Of a DNA stretch of 64,000 bases, positions 58,952-64,000 are shown piece after piece. Position 1 is the first letter of the stretch. Every line of letters begins with the position of its first letter. The notes under the pieces are model-generated. The model was not told the origin of the DNA and did no database searches. It worked only from the letters and a program-made list of their open reading frames with translations. The position numbers were made by a program, and so were the translations under genes. The stretch spans positions 248,001 through 312,000 of the forward strand of contig JAFKIL010000001.1 in assembly GCA_017306415.1 (NCBI GenBank), written 5' to 3'. This stretch comes from Microbacterium sp. (GTDB taxonomy: Bacteria; Actinomycetota; Actinomycetes; Actinomycetales; Microbacteriaceae).

Positions 58952-61909
58952 TCACTCCTCGAAGAGACCCCGGAGGTCGTCGGCGGTCAGCGAACGTGCG
59001 AAGAGGTCGTCGTCGTCCATGACCGACCGGAACAGTCGCGCCTTGCGCCCTTGCAGCGCCATGACCTTCTGCTCGATCGTGCCCTCCGCGATCATGCGAT
59101 AGACCATGACCCGTCGGGTCTGACCGATCCGATGCGTGCGGTCGACCGCCTGCGCCTCCGCCGCCGGGTTCCACCACGGGTCGAGCAGGAAGACGTAGTC
59201 GGCTTCGGTCAGGGTCAGTCCGAAACCGCCCGCCTTCAGGCTGATCAGGAAGACCGGCGCATCGCCCGCGCGGAACGCGTCGATCACCTCGTCGCGTCGC
59301 CGCGTCGACCCGTCCAAGCGGACGAAGCGGATCCCCGCGTCGTCGAGCCGTCGCTCTGCGAGGTCGAGGAACGACGTGAACTGGCTGAACACGAGCGCGC
59401 GGTGGCCTTCGGCGACGACCTCGTCGAGCTGCTCGAGCAGCGCGTCGAGCTTGGCGGACGGGATGTGGGCCTGCTCGGGGTCGACCAGAACCGGAGCGAG
59501 GCTCAGCAGGCGCAGCAGCGTGAGCGAGCGGAAGACGATGAAGCGCTGCCTGTCCAGGTCGTCGAGCAGGCCGAGGATCTTCTGCCGTTCCCGTTGCAGG
59601 ATCGTGTCGTAGAGGAGGCGGTGCGCGGGCGCGAGCTCGACCAGCAGCTCCTGCTCCTGCCGGGGCGGGAGCTCCGTCGCCACCTGCTCCTTCGTGCGGC
59701 GCAGGACGAAGGGGCGGATCCGATGACGAAGCCGCGCCACCCGCCCCGCGCGGAACGGGGCGCCTTCCTGGTTCTCGGGGACCTTCCCGTTCTCGATCGG
59801 ACCGATGTACTCCTCGCGGAACCGGCGTGCCGACGGGAAGACGCCCGGCGAGGTGAGCGACAGGATCGCCCAGAGCTCGGCGAGACCGTTCTCCAGCGGC
59901 GTCCCCGTCACCGCGTATGTCACGTCCGCCCGCATCGCCGCCGCGGCCCGATGCAGTCGCGTCCGCGGATTCTTCACGAACTGCGCCTCGTCGAGGACGA
60001 GTCCTGCCCATTCCACGGCGGCGAACTCGTCCTCCGCGAGTCGGAGCAGCGCGTAGGAGGTCACGATCACGTCGGCGCGCGCGGCGGCGTCCGCCACGGT
60101 CTCGTCGCGACGGCGTCGCGTGGCGTCGATCCCGACCACGCGCAGCTCGGGGAGGAACCGCGCGGCCTCGGCCCGCCAGGTGGAGACCACCGAGGTGGGG
60201 GCGACGACGAGGAACGGCTTCGTCTCGCCCGTCTCCCGCGCGTACGCGATCAGTGAGAGCAGCTGCAGGGTCTTGCCGAGGCCCATGTCATCCGCGAGGA
60301 CGCCGCCCAGCCGGTGGCGCCACAGGAACGAGAGCCAGTCGAATCCGGCGCGCTGGTAGGGCCGGAGCCGCGCGCGCAGCGCCTTCGGCGGGTCGGTGGC
60401 CTCCACGCCGTCGACGTCGCGCAGGCCCGCCGCGGTGGCGCGCCAGGCGACGGCGGGCTCGGAGACGTCGGCCAGATCCTCGAAGTCGGCCCACATCGCG
60501 ATCTGGTACCTGCTGATGCGGGGGCCGGTCTCCCACTCGGCGACGTCGCCGGCCTCGTCGATCAGATCGCGGAGGCGGTCGAGAGCGGGGTGCGCGAGGG
60601 AGAAGTAGCGCCCGTCGGACAGCAGCATCCTCTTGCGGCGCTGCGCCAGGGCGGTGAACAGCGGGGTGAAGGGGATGCTCCTCCCGTCGATCCGGACGAT
60701 GACGCCCAGGTCGAACCAGTCGGGATCCGGGCTGTCGACCGTGGTGACGGTGATCTCGGGAGCGCCGCTGAGCTCCTCATACGGTCGTCGTCGGCCCTGG
60801 ACCTCGACGCGGACGCCCCGTGCGCGCTCGAGTACGGGGAGGATGCGGGCCGAGAACTCCGCCGTGTCCGCGCCGCGCAGCGTACCCATCGCGGAGAACG
60901 GCAGATCGGATGCCCCGCTCCACGCCCGTTCGAGTCGGGCGCGGACGGCGCTCTCCCCTGCCGCGTCGCGATCGGGGTCCGAACCACTGGCATACGGGAG
61001 GCGGCCCACCCCCGGGTACTCCCACTCCACGACGTACTGGACCGCGTCCCTTGAACCGAACCGCGCGGAGACGACCAGCTGCGGTGGAGGCGGATCGGGG
61101 AGCCGCACGCCCTCCGCGGCGGTCACGACCGCGCGCCGCGCGAGTCGCGGATAGGCATCGCGCAGGAACTCGGATGCCTCGGCGGCCGGAATGTCGATCC
61201 CCTCGGGCTGATGCAGCGCCGCGAGGGTCGGATCGCTCAGGGCGACGGGGGCGAGCGTCAGCGAGATGCGGTCGGCGGCTGCGGCGACGACGTACACCCC
61301 CGTCTGCGCGACCGGCCGCACGATGTCCGCGTCGCGCCGCTCACCGTCGACCGTCGTCCGCGGTCGCAGGCTCAGTCCGCGGCGTCGACCGGGACCGATC
61401 TCGAGCACGATCGTCGCGGAGGTCGCCAGGTCGATCGACAGGTAGGGCTTCGTCGGGACGAACGCGACACCCGCCGCGGTGCCGCGGGCGAGGTGCGGCC
61501 ACAGCAGAGCGGACTCGACGGTGTCGAGGGTGATCCACTCGGAGGTGTCGGTGAACGAGCCGAGCGCCCGCACGTCATGGGCGATGCTGTACAGCTCGGC
61601 GAGCCACCGGGCCGCGACGGGGTCGAACGGCGTGCCGGGTCGCCGCACCGCATCCCACGAGACATCGCCCTTCACCCACTCCCCTGTGCTGGCGCTGGCC
61701 ATGAGCGGCCGCAGCCCGACGAGCAGGTCGCCACGCCCGATGGCCAGGCCGCGGGGCGTGACGGGGTCCACACGCCGTGGTGCCCACTCGCCCGCACGGA
61801 ACGGGCTGCGCCGGCGGAGCTCGACTCCGAGCGCGAGCGGAGTGCGGGTCGGCGCGGGCGCCGGATCGGGCAGCAGGTCGCGCCAGGACGGGCCGGACAT
61901 GCGGTCCAT
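58952..61909 (-). CDS. SNF2/SWI family DEAD/DEAH helicase
   Basis: A 985-residue Swi2/Snf2-type ATPase. An N-terminal part of about 430 residues with no recognised fold (Arg/Pro-rich, beta-rich) is followed by the motor: LADDMGLGKTLQ (ATP site), LDEAQFVKN (DEAQ box), VFSQFTSF and the C-terminal DPWWNPAAEAQAVDRTHRIGQ. Such bacterial enzymes move along duplex DNA and may aid transcription restart or genome defence. ATG at 61909 is reported; ATG at 61900, with AGGA 8 nt upstream, is equally plausible. It is close behind nusB. Confidence 0.9.
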   Translation of the reverse strand: MDRMSGPSWRDLLPDPAPAPTRTPLALGVELRRRSPFRAGEWAPRRVDPVTPRGLAIGRGDLLVGLRPLMASASTGEWVKGDVSWDAVRRPGTPFDPVAARWLAELYSIAHDVRALGSFTDTSEWITLDTVESALLWPHLARGTAAGVAFVPTKPYLSIDLATSATIVLEIGPGRRRGLSLRPRTTVDGERRDADIVRPVAQTGVYVVAAAADRISLTLAPVALSDPTLAALHQPEGIDIPAAEASEFLRDAYPRLARRAVVTAAEGVRLPDPPPPQLVVSARFGSRDAVQYVVEWEYPGVGRLPYASGSDPDRDAAGESAVRARLERAWSGASDLPFSAMGTLRGADTAEFSARILPVLERARGVRVEVQGRRRPYEELSGAPEITVTTVDSPDPDWFDLGVIVRIDGRSIPFTPLFTALAQRRKRMLLSDGRYFSLAHPALDRLRDLIDEAGDVAEWETGPRISRYQIAMWADFEDLADVSEPAVAWRATAAGLRDVDGVEATDPPKALRARLRPYQRAGFDWLSFLWRHRLGGVLADDMGLGKTLQLLSLIAYARETGETKPFLVVAPTSVVSTWRAEAARFLPELRVVGIDATRRRRDETVADAAARADVIVTSYALLRLAEDEFAAVEWAGLVLDEAQFVKNPRTRLHRAAAAMRADVTYAVTGTPLENGLAELWAILSLTSPGVFPSARRFREEYIGPIENGKVPENQEGAPFRAGRVARLRHRIRPFVLRRTKEQVATELPPRQEQELLVELAPAHRLLYDTILQRERQKILGLLDDLDRQRFIVFRSLTLLRLLSLAPVLVDPEQAHIPSAKLDALLEQLDEVVAEGHRALVFSQFTSFLDLAERRLDDAGIRFVRLDGSTRRRDEVIDAFRAGDAPVFLISLKAGGFGLTLTEADYVFLLDPWWNPAAEAQAVDRTHRIGQTRRVMVYRMIAEGTIEQKVMALQGRKARLFRSVMDDDDLFARSLTADDLRGLFEE

Positions 61910-61942
61910 CCTGTCAGCGACTCCGGACGTCGGTGTGAGCGG

Positions 61943-62353
61943 TCAGGAGGCCCGCGCGATGCGCGCGAGCACGCCGTGGACGAACGCCCCCGAGTCGTCG
62001 GTCGAGAACTCCTTCGCGAGCTCGACGGCCTCGTCGATCGCCACCGCGGTCGGCACGTCGTCGTTGTGGAGGATCTCCCACGTGCCGATGCGGAGCACGG
62101 CACGGTCCACCGCCGGCATGCGGGCGAGGGACCAGTCCTTGGCGAACGTCGTGATCTGCTCGTCGATCTCGTCCCGGTGGTCGATCACGCCGTCGACGAT
62201 GTCCCGCGCGTAGAGCCAGGACGACTCCCGGGCCGGCTCGTTGGCCGCGCGACGCGCTTCGGCCGCGAGGACCGTCGCGAGGTCGTCGCCGCGGACGTCG
62301 GCCTGGAAGAGGATGTCCAGCGCGCGTTTGCGCGCCTTGGTGCGTGCGCTCAT
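61943..62353 (-). CDS. nusB: transcription antitermination factor NusB
   Basis: A 136-residue all-helical RNA-binding factor for rRNA antitermination with NusE (S10). RTKARKRALDILFQADVRG at the N terminus and VAIDEAVELAKEFSTDDSGAFVHGVLARI at the C terminus (broken here by the loop) are typical. It lies 18 bp after efp, the usual partner. Confidence 0.95.
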   Translation of the reverse strand: MSARTKARKRALDILFQADVRGDDLATVLAAEARRAANEPARESSWLYARDIVDGVIDHRDEIDEQITTFAKDWSLARMPAVDRAVLRIGTWEILHNDDVPTAVAIDEAVELAKEFSTDDSGAFVHGVLARIARAS

Positions 62354-62371
62354 GCCGGGTGGGCGCCCGGC

Positions 62372-62932
62372 TCAGTTCACGCGGCCGAGGTAGTCGCCCG
62401 TGCGGGTGTCGACCTTGACCTTCGTGCCGGTCTCGAGGAAGAGCGGGACCTGGATCTCGTAGCCGGTCTCGACGGTCGCGGGCTTGGTGCCCGCGGACGA
62501 GCGGTCGCCCTGGAGGCCGGGCTCGGTGTACGTGATCTCGAGGACGACCGACGCGGGCAGGTCGATGTACAGCGGGTTCCCGTTGTTGAGCGCGATCGTG
62601 ACCTGCTGGTTCTCGAGGAGGAAGTTGGCCGAGTCGCCCACGGTCGCCGCGGGGATGGTGATCTGGTCGTAATCGGCGGTGTCCATGAACACGTAGCCGT
62701 CGCCGTCGTTGTACAGATAGGTGAAGTCGCGTCGGTCGACGTTCTCGATCTCGACCTTGGCCCCCGCGTTGAACGTCCGGTCGACGACCTTGCCCGTGAG
62801 GATGTTCTTGAGCTTGGTGCGCACGAACGCACCGCCCTTTCCGGGCTTGACGTGCTGGAACTCCACGACGCCCCAGAGCTGCCCGTCGATGTTGAGGACG
62901 ACGCCGTTCTTGATGTCTGCGGTCGATGCCAT
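62372..62932 (-). CDS. efp: elongation factor P
   Basis: A 186-residue three-domain EF-P that helps the ribosome through polyproline stretches. The tip loop is KPGKGG with Pro30 and Lys32; no modification enzyme gene is nearby, and actinobacterial proteins of this loop type are thought to act without modification. The C-terminal [19 protein letters not shown] is the EF-P signature. ATG at 62932 gives the standard N terminus. Confidence 0.97.
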   Translation of the reverse strand: MASTADIKNGVVLNIDGQLWGVVEFQHVKPGKGGAFVRTKLKNILTGKVVDRTFNAGAKVEIENVDRRDFTYLYNDGDGYVFMDTADYDQITIPAATVGDSANFLLENQQVTIALNNGNPLYIDLPASVVLEITYTEPGLQGDRSSAGTKPATVETGYEIQVPLFLETGTKVKVDTRTGDYLGRVN

Positions 62933-62986
62933 GCGTGTACGAGTCCGTTCGTGAGGTTCCCGGGCCGAGCGGCCCAAGGATCGATT

Positions 62987-63610
62987 CTACGGGATGCGCC
63001 CGTCGGACTCCGGGCGCGGCCGGACGAGCGGCAGGAACACCTCGTCCACGATGGCGACGAGCTCCTCATCGGGGAGGGGCTTGGCTGTCATGAGGAGGTC
63101 GTGACGGAACAGATCGACCGCGACGGAGCGCACGCGGCTGGTCAGCGCGGCGGGATCCGCTTCGCCCCGGGAGACGGCGCGCGCGAGGATCTCGTCCATG
63201 GTCCTCCCCGCGCGCTCTCCGAATGCCTGCTGCCGGACATCCGCGAAGGTCCGTCCGGAGTCGGCGTAGTACGCGCCCATGAACACGCTCAGCAGCGGCG
63301 CGATCGTGCTGCGTTCGACGTTGGATCGCCGCAGGAGGATGAGCATGTCCTCACGCAGGTCCCCGGTGTCGGGCACCTCGGTCCTGCCCTGGTTCAGACC
63401 GTGGGCGAGCGTCGCCTCGAGCAGCGACTCGCGATCGGGCCATCGTCGGTAGATCACCGAGCGACTCGTCCCCGCCCGATCCGCCACGGCGTCGATCGTG
63501 AACGCCGGATATCCGCCCTCGAGGACCTGCTCCCATGCAGCCGCCAGTATCGCCGCCTCGAGTTCCTCTCCTCTTCGGCGCCGAGGTCGCGGGTCCGGCT
63601 CAAGATTCAT
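62987..63610 (-). CDS. TetR/AcrR family transcriptional regulator
   Basis: A 207-residue regulator. The N-terminal helix-turn-helix (about residues 35-60: FTIDAVADRAGTSRSVIYRRWPDRE) is clear, and the C-terminal ligand domain is of the TetR_C_11-like type. It is divergent from a DHA2 transporter and probably represses it. ATG has no Shine-Dalgarno; TAAGAT lies 6 nt upstream (63617-63622) and is part of an operator-like repeat, so autorepression of a leaderless mRNA is likely. Confidence 0.92.
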   Translation of the reverse strand: MNLEPDPRPRRRRGEELEAAILAAAWEQVLEGGYPAFTIDAVADRAGTSRSVIYRRWPDRESLLEATLAHGLNQGRTEVPDTGDLREDMLILLRRSNVERSTIAPLLSVFMGAYYADSGRTFADVRQQAFGERAGRTMDEILARAVSRGEADPAALTSRVRSVAVDLFRHDLLMTAKPLPDEELVAIVDEVFLPLVRPRPESDGRIP

Positions 63611-63614
63611 TTGT

Positions 63615-63666
63615 GTATCTTATCGCGCCGACATACACTGCGCATTAGATACACGTCCGTATCTTA
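63615..63666. promoter_or_regulatory. TetR operator region between tetR and DHA2 transporter
   Basis: AGATAC-ACGTCC-GTATCT at 63647-63664 is a perfect 6-bp inverted repeat, 18 bp in all, typical of a TetR operator. It overlaps a TTAGAT -10 candidate of the transporter gene. GTATCTTA occurs at 63615-63622, covering the tetR -10, and again at 63659-63666. The same protein could thus shut both promoters. Confidence 0.65.
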
Positions 63667-63680
63667 AGGAGGAATCCCCC

Positions 63681-64000
63681 ATGGCCGAGGCATCGACTCC
63701 CCGCATTCCCCGCCAGGCGGTCGTCACCGCACTCGTGCTGGTGGTGGGCGGCCTCGCCGTCATCTTCGACAGCACGATCATGAGCATCGCGCTCAAGACG
63801 CTCGCCCTCGACCTGCACGTGCCGGTCGGCACGATCCAATGGGTCACCACCGCGTATCTCCTCGCGCTCGGCGTCGCGATCCCGATCGTGGGGTGGGCTC
63901 AGGCGCGGCTGGGCGGCAAAAAACTGTGGATGATCGCACTGACGGTGTTCCTCGTCGCGTCCGTCCTCTGCAGTCTCGCGTGGGACGCACCGAGCCTCAT
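63681..64000 (+). CDS. DHA2 family MFS drug transporter (3' end beyond window)
   Basis: The first 106 residues of an EmrB/QacA-type transporter. Helix 1 ends in the DHA2 motif LAVIFDSTIMSIALKTLA, helix 2 holds IQWVTTAYLLALGVAIP, and helix 3 follows ARLGGKKLWM. The gene runs off the right edge. ATG is preceded by AAGGAGG at 63666-63672. It is likely under control of the divergent TetR protein and exports drugs or toxic metabolites. Confidence 0.93.
   Translation, partial: MAEASTPRIPRQAVVTALVLVVGGLAVIFDSTIMSIALKTLALDLHVPVGTIQWVTTAYLLALGVAIPIVGWAQARLGGKKLWMIALTVFLVASVLCSLAWDAPSL

Overview
The window is high-GC DNA from an actinobacterium, most likely a Microbacterium or a close Microbacteriaceae relative. 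Supporting signs are RbpA, a mycobacterial-type PyrF, an mIHF domain joined to guanylate kinase, an HGxxPAAW protein, a primosomal protein N' without helicase motifs, ANTAR-type PdtaR, and frequent GTG starts in 4-bp stop/start overlaps. Many genes have a TAnnnT -10 box 6-7 nt before the start codon, so leaderless transcripts appear common. No rRNA, CRISPR array, insertion sequence or origin was seen. One tRNA (Leu, CAA) is present.

Left part (1-20.3 kb) is mainly accessory: RbpA (cut by the window edge), an NfeD/SPFH/GDPD operon, an SDR/S9 peptidase/DUF2510 operon, a HdeD-like membrane protein, and a molybdopterin oxidoreductase/flavin reductase/DUF6510 operon. At 8.7-10.6 kb there is a scar. 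It starts with recombinase-site-like repeats and holds an alpha/beta hydrolase followed by remnants of a TPR protein, a DHA2 transporter and possibly a GntR/FCD regulator. Next come an FBP-type zinc-finger protein, an MFS transporter, YciI and DHFR-like proteins, an SGNH hydrolase, a luciferase-like oxidoreductase and a DUF885 protein. PolA and a hotdog thioesterase close this part.

Central and right parts (20.3-63 kb) are a long conserved core read leftwards: efp-nusB, (SNF2 helicase, MBL-Rieske protein, membrane protein), pyrR-pyrB-pyrC-PH-like-carA-carB-pyrF-mIHF/gmk-rpoZ-metK-priA-fmt-rsmB-rpe-hisE-hisG-hisF-hisI-(cell-wall-binding M23 protein)-Trp membrane protein-HGxxPAAW-trpC-trpB-trpA-lgt-gltB-gltD-pyk. 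LtrA, an APC permease, tRNA-Leu and PdtaR follow. The core covers UMP, histidine and tryptophan synthesis, ammonia assimilation, AdoMet supply, formyl-Met-tRNA and lipoprotein maturation. It starts from shared precursors (glutamine, PRPP, ribulose-5-P).

Two expected genes are absent at their usual places: trpE, whose slot between hisI and the Trp-associated membrane protein holds the M23 protein, and coaBC between rpoZ and metK. The window ends with a divergent TetR regulator/DHA2 efflux pair sharing palindromic operator repeats.
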